A stretch of DNA of 64,000 bases, taken from assembly GCA_947625095.1 (NCBI GenBank), contig CANQMX010000008.1:1-64000 (forward strand), written 5' to 3'. Source of the DNA: an uncultured Clostridia bacterium (GTDB lineage Bacteria; Bacillota; Clostridia; Christensenellales; Borkfalkiaceae). Positions 1 through 8,767 of this stretch are shown piece by piece. Each line of letters opens with the position of its first letter. Within the stretch, counting starts at the first letter, position 1. The position numbers were made by a program, and so were the translations under genes. The notes under the pieces were generated by a model. The model saw only the letters and a program-made list of their open reading frames with translations. It had not been told where the DNA came from and did no database searches.

Positions 1-53
1 CGCGCGCGGGGGAAAGGAAAAAGCAAAATTTTATCAATATTATGCCCTCAAAA

Positions 54-180
54 ATTCGCCCGCAAACCGACTGCTCCCGCAGTCGCCTCCACCTTCAAGT
101 CCTGTCATAAATTCGTTCCATACAAAATGCGGGAGAGGGATAAACCCGCTCCCGCATTTTGGTGCGGATGACAGGACTTG
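54..180. repeat. 127-bp direct repeat, copy 1 (tRNA-Leu 3'-end block)
   Basis: This block matches 256-382 at a constant offset of 202 bp, with only two differences that I can find. It holds a small hairpin (CTGCTCCCGCAG), a 13-bp inverted repeat (caagtcctgtcat at about 94-106 against atgacaggacttg at 168-180), the terminator-like hairpin at 124-160, and the last ~20 nt of a tRNA-Leu gene including its encoded CCA. The rest of the tRNA is missing here, so this is a duplicated 3' end and not a second gene. Confidence 0.85.
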
Positions 181-255
181 CGCCTTTGGCGGCGCGCCCC
201 GGTGCACAGCGCACTGTGCTGTGCAGTTTGCGGCAAGCGTTTTTGTATCCCTGCT

Positions 256-382
256 ATTCGCCCGCAAACCGACTGCTCCCGCAGTCGCCTCCACCCTCAA
301 GTCCTGTCATAAATTCGTTCTATACAAAATGCGGGAGAGGGATAAACCCGCTCCCGCATTTTGGTGCGGATGACAGGACTTG
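256..382. repeat. 127-bp direct repeat, copy 2 (runs into tRNA-Leu)
   Basis: Second copy of the block at 54-180. Here it runs into the intact tRNA-Leu gene, so this is likely the original context. The 73 bp between the copies (181-253) contain short hairpins such as TGCACAG/CTGTGCA and no gene that I can recognise. Confidence 0.85.
326..361 (-). terminator. Terminator of tRNA-Leu
   Basis: On the minus strand a GCGGGAG...CTCCCGC stem is followed by ATTTTG immediately downstream of the encoded CCA. A near-identical hairpin lies at 124-160 in the first repeat copy. Confidence 0.6.
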
Positions 383-444
383 AACCTGCATGGTCTCCCA
401 CAGGAACCTGAAACCTGCGCGTCTGCCAATTTCGCCACATCCGC
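362..444 (-). tRNA. tRNA-Leu (anticodon CAG)
   Basis: Reading the minus strand gives a full class II tRNA. The acceptor stem GCGGATG pairs with CATCCGC, followed by discriminator A and an encoded CCA (362-364). The D-arm is GGCGAAATTGGCAGACGC, the anticodon loop TTCAGGT carries CAG, the variable arm is long as in leucine tRNAs, and the T-arm contains GGTTCAAGTCC. It lies 42 bp downstream of the peptidase E gene on the same strand. Confidence 0.93.
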
Positions 445-459
445 ATACGTCCCTATTTT

Positions 460-481
460 TACTCGGCGGGGAAGCCGAGGC
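460..481 (-). terminator. Weak terminator after the peptidase E gene
   Basis: On the minus strand CTCGGC-TTCCCC-GCCGAG is followed by TAAAAATAG. The stem is short and the T tract poor, so it could also be a processing hairpin ahead of tRNA-Leu. Confidence 0.3.
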
Positions 482-486
482 GGAGG

Positions 487-1182
487 TCAAACCCGCCTGT
501 CAAATTCAACTTTGACGACCTTTTCGCCCGAAGTGCCGTCGAGAAGCCAAACTTTTCCGCCCCCCGAAACGCATTTGACGGGTTCGCCGTCCACGATTTC
601 GAGCGCGGCGGCGTTCTCCAAGCCCCAAGCGCGATATTTATTATAGCGCACGATCTCGTCGAAGTCAAGCATTCTTTCGTTGTAATGGGGAGAAATTTTG
701 CCCTTTATCCATCCGAGTCCGGGGTACATCGCGTATTCGCCCTCGACGACGGAATCGGAGTACATCTCCTCGAACCAACAAATCGCGCCCGCGGAAAGCC
801 CGCAGATAAATTTTCCGCCCTCGAACGCCGCGCGGATAAAATTCAAAAGCCCGCTCTCTTTCCAATGCTCGAGCATAAAGACGGTGTCGCCGCCGCCGAC
901 GTACAAAAAATCGGCGCGGGAAAATTTCTCGGCCATCTTTGCGGGATCGATCTCTCTTCCGACGGTGAGCGCGACGTCGGTTTTCACGTCGAAAATACCC
1001 GTGTAGACCTTGTGGAAGGTGTTGTAGTAGGGCATACAGTCGTGGCTGGCAGTGGGAATGAACAGCCCGCACGCGCGCCGCCCGCCCGCGATTTTTTTCG
1101 CCTCCGCGGCGATGTACTCGTCGATTTTCAGCGTCTCGCGGTTTTTGAGTTCGCCGCCGCCGATGAGAAGAAGCCGCGTCAC
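487..1182 (-). CDS. Peptidase E-like serine peptidase (family S51)
   Basis: A 231-residue cytoplasmic protein of the dipeptidase E (S51) family, which cleaves N-terminal aspartyl dipeptides. The N-terminus LLLIGGGE and the segment FLYVGGGDT are family hallmarks, and the nucleophile elbow CGLSAGAICWF places the catalytic serine near residue 130. I chose the GTG start at 1182 because it overlaps the stop of the upstream PII gene (GTGA) and gives the normal family length; the open frame continues further upstream without homology. It is the last gene of the PII/DUF1538 cluster, which suggests co-transcription but not a shared function. Substrate is inferred from the family only. Confidence 0.85.
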   Translation of the reverse strand: MTRLLLIGGGELKNRETLKIDEYIAAEAKKIAGGRRACGLFIPTASHDCMPYYNTFHKVYTGIFDVKTDVALTVGREIDPAKMAEKFSRADFLYVGGGDTVFMLEHWKESGLLNFIRAAFEGGKFICGLSAGAICWFEEMYSDSVVEGEYAMYPGLGWIKGKISPHYNERMLDFDEIVRYNKYRAWGLENAAALEIVDGEPVKCVSGGGKVWLLDGTSGEKVVKVEFDRRV

Positions 1183-2021
1183 TCCCCTTTCTCCTCTTCG
1201 GGCTTTTCCTCTTTTTCCTCGTCCGCCATGGAGATGCCCGCAGTCCTGTCGACGGGAACGGAGAAGATGACGCCGCCCGCTTCCGTCTTTGCGCCGACGC
1301 TTGCAGAGAGCGCCTCCATGATGGGCACGGTGTTTTCCTTTTTGGTGAGCACGAGCAAAATTTCCTGCTCCTGCACAAGGGTGATGCCGATGAACTGTTC
1401 GGCCTTGTCGTTCTTCATCGACTGCGCGCGGATGATGGTTCCGCCCGCCGCGCCCGCCGAGCGCGCCGCGTCCATTGCCGCATCCACATAATTTGCCGCC
1501 ACCGCGACGATGACAAGGTCGAATTTCCGATCGCTGCTCTTCATAATTTTCCCCCAATCCGTTTGTTTGTTGGTTGCCGCGCCCGTGATGCCGTTTGCGA
1601 CGATTTGCGAAATGCCCGTGAGCGGAACGGTAAACGAGATGCCGCGCCCCGCGAGGTAGAGCGAAAGTTCGCGGCGGATCCTGCGCATGATACCCTCCTC
1701 ATCCGTTTCGGGGATGATGGAGAGGACAATGGTCTTTTCCGTTTCGCCGATGCCGAGATAGTCCAAAAGTTGCGAGCGCGCCGTGCCCATGCCGTTGAAT
1801 GTGTAGGAGAGCGCGACCGAGCAATCATCCATGATCTCCTTCAATTTGAGCTCGTCCTTGCGGTTGACGACGCTGATGAGAAGTTTCGTCCGCGCAGGCG
1901 CAAGTTGCTTTGCCCCTTGCTTTGCCGCCTGTTTTTGCGCGGGGACAACGACGCTCTTCAACTTGGAGGCGACGCTTTTTGCCGCGGTGACGACTGTGTT
2001 TCCCTTCTTCTTTTCCTCCAT
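1179..2021 (-). CDS. Tandem PII-like (GlnB-type) regulator partnered with DUF1538
   Basis: A 280-residue protein with a basic Ala/Lys-rich N-terminal tail (about 1-45), then two PII-like ferredoxin-fold units. The first is roughly residues 48-140 (TKLLISVVNRKDELKLKEIM). The second is about 160-265 and includes GGTIIRA and the typical VLTKKENTVPIMEAL segment. The C-terminal tail is Glu/Lys-rich. PII proteins sense nucleotides and control transporters or enzymes. The ATG at 2021 overlaps the stop of the DUF1538 gene (ATGA), so the membrane protein next door is the obvious partner. No T-loop tyrosine modification site was evident to me. Ligand unknown. Confidence 0.8.
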   Translation of the reverse strand: MEEKKKGNTVVTAAKSVASKLKSVVVPAQKQAAKQGAKQLAPARTKLLISVVNRKDELKLKEIMDDCSVALSYTFNGMGTARSQLLDYLGIGETEKTIVLSIIPETDEEGIMRRIRRELSLYLAGRGISFTVPLTGISQIVANGITGAATNKQTDWGKIMKSSDRKFDLVIVAVAANYVDAAMDAARSAGAAGGTIIRAQSMKNDKAEQFIGITLVQEQEILLVLTKKENTVPIMEALSASVGAKTEAGGVIFSVPVDRTAGISMADEEKEEKPEEEKGE

Positions 2022-3562
2022 CAGTCCACCTCGTATTGCAGGAATTTTTCCTCGACCGTGAGGAAGCGGCGCTTTATCTTGCTCTTCTTTTGCTTGTAGA
2101 GGATGCCGAGGATCTGAATGGAGATGAGCGGGGCGAGCGCGACAAAGGCGATGCACCCAAAGGCATCCGTCATGACGAACGCCGCGCTTCCGCCGTGCAG
2201 GGCGCAGCACGCGCCGATGGCGAGGGGCAGCACGAAGGAGGAGACCATCGCGCCGCTTGCAACGCCGCCCGAGTCAAACGCGATGCCCGTAAAGAGGTCG
2301 GGCGTGAAGAATGTGAGCACGAGCGCGACGGCGTACCCCGGCACGAGGATATAGAAAATGTTGATGCCCGTCAAAATGCGGAGCATGGCAAGCCCCAACG
2401 CGATGCACACGCCCGCGCACAGCCCCCTCTTCATGCTCTTTGCGGAGATCGCGCCCGCGGACATACGCTCCACCTGCTTGTTGAGAACGTGCACGGCAGG
2501 CTCGGCGGCAACGACAAAATAGCCGATGAGCATACCGACGGGAATGAGCAGCCACCCGCCCCAGACGCCCGCGAGCGAATTTCCTATCGCCCTGCCGATG
2601 GGCATGAAGCCCGTGTTCGCGCCCGTCAGAAAGAGCATAAGCCCCACCGCCGTGTACAAAAATCCGATGATGATCTTGACGAGTTGGCGCTTGCGGAAGG
2701 AGCGCGTGATGAGTTGGAAGAGAATGAAAAATACGACGATGGGCGCAATGGCGATGCCGACTTCCTGCGCGTAATCCGCAAACCCGTGCGCGTATTGAAG
2801 GAGGACATCGCGGGTGTCCCCCACGACGGGCGCGGCCGCCACCGCGTAATCGAGGTCGTTCACCTTGAAGATGATCCCGAGGACGAGCACGGCGATGACA
2901 GGCCCGACGCTGGAAAGCGCGACGAGGCCGAAGGAATCGTCCCTGCCCTCCTTGCCCGCGCGAAGCGAGGCGACGCCGACGCCGAGCGACATGATGAAGG
3001 GAACGGTCATCGGTCCTGTGGTGACGCCGCCCGAATCGAACCCCACCGCCCAGAACGAGGGCGAGACGAAGATGCTTGCAATAAACGCCCCGACGTAAAA
3101 GACGATGAGGAGAATGGAGAGACGAATGTGGAACACGATGCGGAGCATGGCGATGGTGAGAAAGACGCCCACCCCCACCGCGACGGTGAGAATGAGAAGC
3201 CAACTGCCGAGCGGCGTTTTTTCCGCGATGGAACTCACCTGCTTTGCGAGAATTTGCAAGTCGGGTTCGGCGATGGTCACGATGATGCCGATGACGAAGG
3301 ACAGGAGGGCGATGAGCCAGATTTTGCGCGACTTCGTCATGGAGGCGCCCATGCGTTCGCCGATGACGAGCATGGACATATCCGCGCCCTGCGTAAACGC
3401 CCCCATGCCGACGATGAGCAGGAACACGCCGATGAAGAACAGCACGAAAACGCCCGTATCGAGCGGCGTAATTGTGAGCGCGAGCGCGAGGACGATGAGC
3501 GTGATGGGCAATATGGATGTGAGCGATTCGACGATTTTATCGCGGAGCGCCTTTGTCATCAT
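2021..3562 (-). CDS. DUF1538 integral membrane protein (putative transporter)
   Basis: A 513-residue polytopic membrane protein with about 12 hydrophobic segments. The two halves resemble each other: VGFDSGGVTTGPMTVPFI in the first is echoed by IAFDSGGVASGAMVSSFV in the second, as in transporters with an internal repeat and two re-entrant loops. DUF1538 proteins have no proven substrate; linkage to PII regulators is known for the family and is seen here as an ATGA overlap. The C-terminus is cytoplasmic in character (KQKKSKIKRRF). Start at 3562 (ATG, a second ATG follows directly) behind CAGGGGGAAAA. Confidence 0.85.
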   Translation of the reverse strand: MMTKALRDKIVESLTSILPITLIVLALALTITPLDTGVFVLFFIGVFLLIVGMGAFTQGADMSMLVIGERMGASMTKSRKIWLIALLSFVIGIIVTIAEPDLQILAKQVSSIAEKTPLGSWLLILTVAVGVGVFLTIAMLRIVFHIRLSILLIVFYVGAFIASIFVSPSFWAVGFDSGGVTTGPMTVPFIMSLGVGVASLRAGKEGRDDSFGLVALSSVGPVIAVLVLGIIFKVNDLDYAVAAAPVVGDTRDVLLQYAHGFADYAQEVGIAIAPIVVFFILFQLITRSFRKRQLVKIIIGFLYTAVGLMLFLTGANTGFMPIGRAIGNSLAGVWGGWLLIPVGMLIGYFVVAAEPAVHVLNKQVERMSAGAISAKSMKRGLCAGVCIALGLAMLRILTGINIFYILVPGYAVALVLTFFTPDLFTGIAFDSGGVASGAMVSSFVLPLAIGACCALHGGSAAFVMTDAFGCIAFVALAPLISIQILGILYKQKKSKIKRRFLTVEEKFLQYEVD

Positions 3563-3607
3563 GGGCGTTTTCCCCCTGTGTTTCCTTTGTAAATTTATGC
3601 CTGGGGC

Positions 3608-4060
3608 TTATTTCATGTACTTGCGCTCGATGGCGGTGATCTTATCGATGCGGCGTTGGTGCTTTTCAAGCCCCGAAAATTCTGTCGTCAAAAAGGTCTC
3701 TACAATGTCGAGAGCGAGATTTTTTCCCAAAATTCCGCCGCCGAGGGCGAGGACGTTCGCATCGTTGTGCTCGCGGGTGAGGCGGGCGCAGGTCGCGTCG
3801 GTGCACAGCGCGCAGCGGATCTTCGGCACTTTATTGGCGGCGATCGAGATGCCGATCCCCGTGGTGCAGACAAAAATTCCCATGTCACATTCTCCCGCAG
3901 CGACCGCCTCCGCGGCGGCGAGGGCGAAGTCGGGATAGTCGCAGGAATTTTCTGTGGTCGTGCCGAAGTCGGCGATTTCGTAGCCGTGTTCGGCGAGGTA
4001 CTTTGCGACGGCGTTCTTCAAGGCGAGGCCGCCGTGGTCGCAGGCAAGTGCAATTTTCAT
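3608..4060 (-). CDS. rpiB: Ribose-5-phosphate isomerase B
   Basis: A 150-residue RpiB/LacAB-family enzyme that interconverts ribose-5-phosphate and ribulose-5-phosphate in the pentose phosphate pathway. ACDHGG at the N-terminus, the phosphate-binding segment CTTGIGISIAANK and the AREHN-like TREHND segment are all present, and the length is normal. Start ATG at 4060 behind AAAGGGGGAAA. It sits between the DUF1538 gene and a low-molecular-weight phosphatase; rpiB next to ywlE and the Sua5 gene is a common Firmicutes arrangement. Confidence 0.95.
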   Translation of the reverse strand: MKIALACDHGGLALKNAVAKYLAEHGYEIADFGTTTENSCDYPDFALAAAEAVAAGECDMGIFVCTTGIGISIAANKVPKIRCALCTDATCARLTREHNDANVLALGGGILGKNLALDIVETFLTTEFSGLEKHQRRIDKITAIERKYMK

Positions 4061-4073
4061 ACAATTTCCCCCT

Positions 4074-4532
4074 TTATTCGGTCGTTTGGTTTTCTTCGAG
4101 CCGCAGCGCCTTGACGACCTGCGGCATACACGCGCGGATGGTTTGCAGGGTGCGGCGGTAGACTTCGACGGGCTGCCCGTAGGGATCGGGGATCTCCACG
4201 CGGCAGAGTTCGTAAAAACTTGTGACGTTTTCCTTGCCGCCGAACAAGGCGCGCTGCGCCTCCGTCATGCAGACGACGGCGTACGCCTCCTCCACCATCT
4301 TGGGCGTGAGGCTGCGCGAGGCGAATTTTTCCGAAAACGGAATTTTTGCCTCGGTGAGCGCTTGCACGCTGTTTGCGGACATCTTGCTCCCCGCGGCGGC
4401 GCGAAGCCCCGCGGACTGCACGGTGAACCAGCGGATCTTCTGCCTTTTGAGTTCCTGCTTCATCACCGCCTCAGCCATGGGCGAGCGGCAGGTGTTGCCC
4501 GTGCACACAAAGATGATCTTTTTATGTTTCAT
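4074..4532 (-). CDS. ywlE: Low-molecular-weight protein phosphatase (YwlE type)
   Basis: A 152-residue phosphatase with the P-loop C10-T-G-N-T-C-R16-S (CX5R) and the general-acid segment DPYG near residue 120. In the P-loop the residue before Cys15 is Thr, as in the arginine-phosphatase YwlE, which favours protein-arginine phosphatase activity over tyrosine phosphatase; this is inference. Its start overlaps the end of the Sua5 gene by 11 bp, matching the ywlC-ywlE order of Bacillus. Confidence 0.88.
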   Translation of the reverse strand: MKHKKIIFVCTGNTCRSPMAEAVMKQELKRQKIRWFTVQSAGLRAAAGSKMSANSVQALTEAKIPFSEKFASRSLTPKMVEEAYAVVCMTEAQRALFGGKENVTSFYELCRVEIPDPYGQPVEVYRRTLQTIRACMPQVVKALRLEENQTTE

Positions 4533-5520
4533 TCTCCCCTCCGAAGGCGCGATGAAGTCTGTTCATGACCCCCGCCATGACGCCGCCCTTCTCCTTGGGC
4601 TCGACGCCGATGAGCAGGGTCGCCGTCTGTTCCGCCCTGCGCAAAAGCGCATAGAGCCGACGCGCCATCTCTTCGCCCGTGCCGCCGAGATCGAGGCTCT
4701 CCCTCCCCCCGAGCGCGGGAATTATGCCGCTCTCCGCGAGGATGCAGGGCTTGCCGCCCCTTTCCCTCTCGCGGTCGTAGAGTGCTATCGCCTCCTCCGC
4801 GGCGTTGCAGAACGCCGTTTTGCAGCGCGGCGAGTAGTGCTTATACGCCATACCGGGACTCTTGGGCTGCTCGCCCGCCTTGCGCACATACACTTTGCAG
4901 TCGCCCGCGACGGAGGCTATCATCTCCCGCGTGACGAGACCCTCCCGCAAAACTTGCGGAACTTCGCCCGTACAGTCGAGGACGGTGCTCTCGATGCCGC
5001 CCGTGCACGCGCCGCCGTCCAATATGAGCGGAATTTTGCCGTTGAAATCGTCGTAGACGTGCCGCGCGGTGACGGGCGAGACGTGCTTGGAAATGTTGGC
5101 GCTGGGCGCGGCGATGGGCAAGTTTACTTCGCGCAAAAATGCCTGCGCCGTGGGCGACGACGGCACGCGGATGGCGAGCGTATTGAGGCCGCACGAGACG
5201 TATCTGGAAACCTTGCCCGTCGAGGGGTACACCATGGTGAGCGGCCCGGGCAAAAACGCTTGGCGCAAAGCCGCAGCGTAAGGCGGTTCGCCGTCGATGA
5301 GGGGCGCGATATCGTAGTCCTTGTGCACGTGCACGATGAGGGGATTATCGGCGGGGCGGCCTTTCAAGGCGAAAATTTTGAGCACCGCCTCGTCCGAAAA
5401 GGCGTTGGCGCCCAAGCCGTACACCGTCTCCGTGTGGAAGGCGACGACTTCCCCCTCTTCAATATATTGTTTGGCGCGCGCAAGCGAGCCCCGCGAGCGC
5501 CCGAGGATCTCTGTTTCCAT
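4522..5520 (-). CDS. L-threonylcarbamoyladenylate synthase (Sua5/YwlC type)
   Basis: A 332-residue two-domain Sua5 protein. It makes threonylcarbamoyl-AMP for t6A37 modification of tRNA. The YrdC domain spans about 1-210 (AFHTETVYGLGANA, KGRPADNPLIVHV, AAPSANISKHVSPV). The Sua5 domain follows (SPGMAYKHYSP linker, then a Rossmann-like C-terminus). I place the start at the ATG at 5520; a TTG at 5526 overlapping the dnaB stop is an alternative two codons earlier. Confidence 0.92.
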   Translation of the reverse strand: METEILGRSRGSLARAKQYIEEGEVVAFHTETVYGLGANAFSDEAVLKIFALKGRPADNPLIVHVHKDYDIAPLIDGEPPYAAALRQAFLPGPLTMVYPSTGKVSRYVSCGLNTLAIRVPSSPTAQAFLREVNLPIAAPSANISKHVSPVTARHVYDDFNGKIPLILDGGACTGGIESTVLDCTGEVPQVLREGLVTREMIASVAGDCKVYVRKAGEQPKSPGMAYKHYSPRCKTAFCNAAEEAIALYDRERERGGKPCILAESGIIPALGGRESLDLGGTGEEMARRLYALLRRAEQTATLLIGVEPKEKGGVMAGVMNRLHRAFGGENET

Positions 5521-5522
5521 GG

Positions 5523-6971
5523 TCAAAGCGGGATGCCGCCCTCATCCTGCGGCGGGAACGCCTCCGCCGCCGTGGGATTTTCGCCCTCCGGCGTGCGCCG
5601 CGCGTACTGCGGCTCTTCCTGCGGCTGACCCTGCGCTTCGACATCGATGAACTTGGTCTGCTCGCCCAAAAAGCGCAGCTGGATGCGCCCGAGCGCGCCG
5701 TTCCTGTGCTTGGCGATGACGAGTTCCGCCGCCCCCTTCACGATGTTGCCCTTGGCGATCTCATCCGCCGTCGCGCCCACATCGGGGCGGTTAATGAAGA
5801 TGACGATATCGGCGTCCTGCTCAATGGCGCCCGATTCGCGAAGGTCGGAGAGTTGCGCCTCCTTGGTCTGGATGCGGCGAAGCTGCGAGAGCGCGATGAC
5901 GGGAACGCTCAATTCCTTCGCCATGATCTTGAGGTCGCGGGTGATGTTTGCGATCTCCTGCGTGCGGTTGAGTTCGCCGCCGCGGTTCGTCTCCGCCCCG
6001 CCCATGAGCTGGATGTAGTCGATCATCACGAGGTCGAGCCTGCCCTCGCGCGAGGCGAGACGGCGGCACTTGGAGAGAATCTCGGTGGGCGTGATGCGGG
6101 AACTGTCGTCGATGTAAATTTTGCTGTGCTGCAATTTATCGCTCGCGCGCATGAGGTTCTTCCACTCCTGCTGGTTGAGCCGCCCCGCGAGCGCCTTTTC
6201 CATGCTGACGTTGGCGTGGGCGCAGAGAAGCCTCTGCACGATCTGGATGCGCGGCATTTCGAGGGAGAATACCGCCGCGACGCCGTCCTTTTTGAGGCAG
6301 GCGTTTTCCACGATGTTCATGGCGAACGACGTCTTGCCCATGCCCGGGCGCGCCGCGATGATGATGAGGTCGGATTTTTGCAGGCCGTTGGTGATGCGGT
6401 CGAGATGGCGGAAGCCCGTCTCCACGCCGCGGTAGGAATCGGGGTCGTTCTGCAAATTTTCGAACTTGCGGAGGACATCCTGAATGGTCGCGCCGTCTTC
6501 AAGCCCCGAAAGCGCATGGGTCTCCTCGCTCTGCGAGATGTCGTACACGAGTTTTTCGGCATACGAGAGCGCCTCGCGTTCATCGCCGCTCTTCGCGCTG
6601 TTTTCGATGATGTCCTTGGCGGCGCGGATGAGGGTGCGGTTGACGCTATCCCGCCGCACAATTGCAAAATATTGCTTGTAATTGGCCGCCGAGGGCGCGA
6701 GCTGGGAGAGTTCAGTGATGTACTGCAAGCCCCCCACCCGTTCGAGTTTGCCCTCGCGTTCCAAACGGTCGGTGAGCGTGACGAGGTCGACGGGCTTCCT
6801 GTCGCCGTAGACAGACTTCATCGCGAGGAAGATCTCCCTGTGCGACTCCTGATAGAAATCTTCGGCGTGGAGCGCATCCAAGACATCCGATTGTATCTCT
6901 TCATCGATGAGAATACAGCCAAGAAGCGCGGCTTCCGCATCCAAATTGTGCGGCATTTGATTGGTTGCCAT
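5523..6971 (-). CDS. dnaB: Replicative DNA helicase
   Basis: A 482-residue DnaB-family hexameric helicase. The N-terminal helical domain (NLDAEAALLGCILID) is followed by a RecA-like motor with Walker A ARPGMGKTSFAMN near residue 210, Walker B LVMIDYIQLM, and the conserved SQLRR and SGAIEQDADI segments. The C-terminal tail is Glu/Pro-rich. The gene is followed without a gap by the Sua5 gene. The window also encodes a DnaD-like protein carrying a helicase-loader N-terminal domain (18878-20593), the likely interaction partner. Confidence 0.96.
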   Translation of the reverse strand: MATNQMPHNLDAEAALLGCILIDEEIQSDVLDALHAEDFYQESHREIFLAMKSVYGDRKPVDLVTLTDRLEREGKLERVGGLQYITELSQLAPSAANYKQYFAIVRRDSVNRTLIRAAKDIIENSAKSGDEREALSYAEKLVYDISQSEETHALSGLEDGATIQDVLRKFENLQNDPDSYRGVETGFRHLDRITNGLQKSDLIIIAARPGMGKTSFAMNIVENACLKKDGVAAVFSLEMPRIQIVQRLLCAHANVSMEKALAGRLNQQEWKNLMRASDKLQHSKIYIDDSSRITPTEILSKCRRLASREGRLDLVMIDYIQLMGGAETNRGGELNRTQEIANITRDLKIMAKELSVPVIALSQLRRIQTKEAQLSDLRESGAIEQDADIVIFINRPDVGATADEIAKGNIVKGAAELVIAKHRNGALGRIQLRFLGEQTKFIDVEAQGQPQEEPQYARRTPEGENPTAAEAFPPQDEGGIPL

Positions 6972-6985
6972 AATTTATCCCCTGT

Positions 6986-8755
6986 TTATACTGTTTTTTC
7001 GAATTGGTCGAGCGTCTCCTCAAATTCGCGCATAGCGGCCGAGAAGGTCTCCTTTTTGGTGAGATCCGCGCCCGCAAGTTTCAAAAGGGAGACAGGGTCG
7101 GTGGAGCAGCCGCCCGAGAGGAACTTGAAGTAGTCCCGAACGGCAGGCTCGCCCTCCTTTAAGATGCGATCGGCGATGCAGATGGCCGCCGTGATGCCCG
7201 TCGCGTACTTGTACACATAGAAGGAGGTGTAGAAGTGCGGGATGCGCGCCCACTCGGTGGCGATGTTGTCGTCGTGCACGATGGCGCGCCCGTAGTACTC
7301 CTCGTTGAGTTCTTTGTAGAGGGCGGAGAGATTATCCTTGTTGAGAGGCTCGCCCCCCTCCGCCATGGCGTGCGCCTTTTCCTCGAATTCCGCGAACTGC
7401 GTCTGGCGGAAGAGGGTGGTGCGGATCATATCGAGGAAGTAGTTGAGGAGATATTTTTTGAGTTTTTCATCCTCCGTCGTCTTTAAGAGATATTTGAGGA
7501 GCAAGACCTCGTTGACGGTGGAGGCGACCTCCGCGACGAAAATTTTGTAGTCCGCCTTGGCGTACGGCTGGCTTTGGTTGGAGAAATAGGTGTGGATGGA
7601 GTGCCCCATCTCGTGGGCGATGGTGAACACGTCGTGCGTCGTCTTTTGATAGTTCAAAAGCACATACGGATGCGCGCCGTAAGCGCCGCTCGAATAGGCA
7701 CCGCCACGCTTGCCCTCCGTTTCACAGACGTCGATCCAGCCCTCGCTCCGCCCCTTTTCGAAGAGGGCGAGGTATTCCTTCCCCAAGGGAGCGAGGCCTT
7801 TGAGGCAGAGTTCATACGCCTCCTCGTAGGAGAGTTTGAGTTCGGCGTCCTCCACGAGCGAGGGGTAAATATCGTACATATATTGCGTTTTATAGCCCAT
7901 CGCCTTCTTGCGGAGGGCGATGTAGCGGTGCATGAGCGGGAACGCAGCGTGCACGCTTTCGACGAGGGTGCGGTAGACGCTCTCATCGACGTCCTCCTCA
8001 AAGAGCGCCATTTGCAGGCAACTTTGATACCCGCGGGTGCGGCAGTAGAAGATGTCCTTCTGCACGTTGCCGTAGTAGGTCGTGGAGATGGTGCCGAGGA
8101 GTTTGCGGTAGGCGGAATAGTACTTGTTGTACGCCTCTTTGCGCTTTGCCCTGTCCTTCCCGCTCATGATGACGGAGTACAGCCCATGCGAGAGTTTGAC
8201 CTTCTTCCCCTCGTACACCATCTCGGGGAAGTCCACCTCGGCGTTATCGAGCATCATGAAGGCGAGGCTCGCCGTCTGCAACGGCTCATCCGCCTGCGCC
8301 AAAATGATCTCCTCCTTTTCCGAGAGGGTGTATTTTTTGCTCGCCTTGATGCGGGAGAGCATATAGTCCTGCGCCTTAAAGCGGGGATCGGAGATGAACG
8401 CATCGAGCGTTTCATCGGGCAAGGCGGTGAGTTCGGGGGTGACAAACGCCGTCTCCGCCGAAATTTTGGTGTAAAAACTCATGAATTTGGCGACATACGA
8501 GCCGTATTTGGTGACGCGGACGTCCTCATCGCGCTTCAAATGCGCGTAGAGGAAGAGGCGCATCGCCTCGCCCGCGATCTCCTCATCCGCCTTGAAGTAG
8601 GCTTCCAGCCCCTCCGCCGTGGAGAGCGTGCCGCGGAATTTGGAAAAGTCCGCCTTTTTTTCGAGGGCGGCGAACGCCTGTTCCCACGCCTCGTCCGAGG
8701 GATAGAGATCGGTGAGTTTCCATTTGTACTCATTGGGTACTTCTGTTCTCTGCAT
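6986..8755 (-). CDS. pepF: Oligoendopeptidase F
   Basis: A 589-residue M3-family zinc metallopeptidase that degrades short peptides in the cytoplasm. The zinc-binding HEMGH motif lies near residue 382 (FTIAHEMGHSIHTYFS) and the third ligand region EVASTVNE follows as expected. Length is typical. Start ATG at 8755 behind AAAAGGAGCAAACT. It lies 14 bp upstream of dnaB and is probably co-transcribed; no functional link is apparent. Confidence 0.95.
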   Translation of the reverse strand: MQRTEVPNEYKWKLTDLYPSDEAWEQAFAALEKKADFSKFRGTLSTAEGLEAYFKADEEIAGEAMRLFLYAHLKRDEDVRVTKYGSYVAKFMSFYTKISAETAFVTPELTALPDETLDAFISDPRFKAQDYMLSRIKASKKYTLSEKEEIILAQADEPLQTASLAFMMLDNAEVDFPEMVYEGKKVKLSHGLYSVIMSGKDRAKRKEAYNKYYSAYRKLLGTISTTYYGNVQKDIFYCRTRGYQSCLQMALFEEDVDESVYRTLVESVHAAFPLMHRYIALRKKAMGYKTQYMYDIYPSLVEDAELKLSYEEAYELCLKGLAPLGKEYLALFEKGRSEGWIDVCETEGKRGGAYSSGAYGAHPYVLLNYQKTTHDVFTIAHEMGHSIHTYFSNQSQPYAKADYKIFVAEVASTVNEVLLLKYLLKTTEDEKLKKYLLNYFLDMIRTTLFRQTQFAEFEEKAHAMAEGGEPLNKDNLSALYKELNEEYYGRAIVHDDNIATEWARIPHFYTSFYVYKYATGITAAICIADRILKEGEPAVRDYFKFLSGGCSTDPVSLLKLAGADLTKKETFSAAMREFEETLDQFEKTV

Positions 8756-8767
8756 AGTTTGCTCCTT

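Noticed and set aside
2036-3592. Long open frame on the plus strand opposite the DUF1538 gene
   Set aside because: It is rich in Arg, Asp, Glu and His with no domain pattern, and is the mirror of GC-rich codons in the real gene. Similar long antisense frames opposite the ATPase (28169-29944) and pullulanase (38636-40363) genes were rejected likewise.
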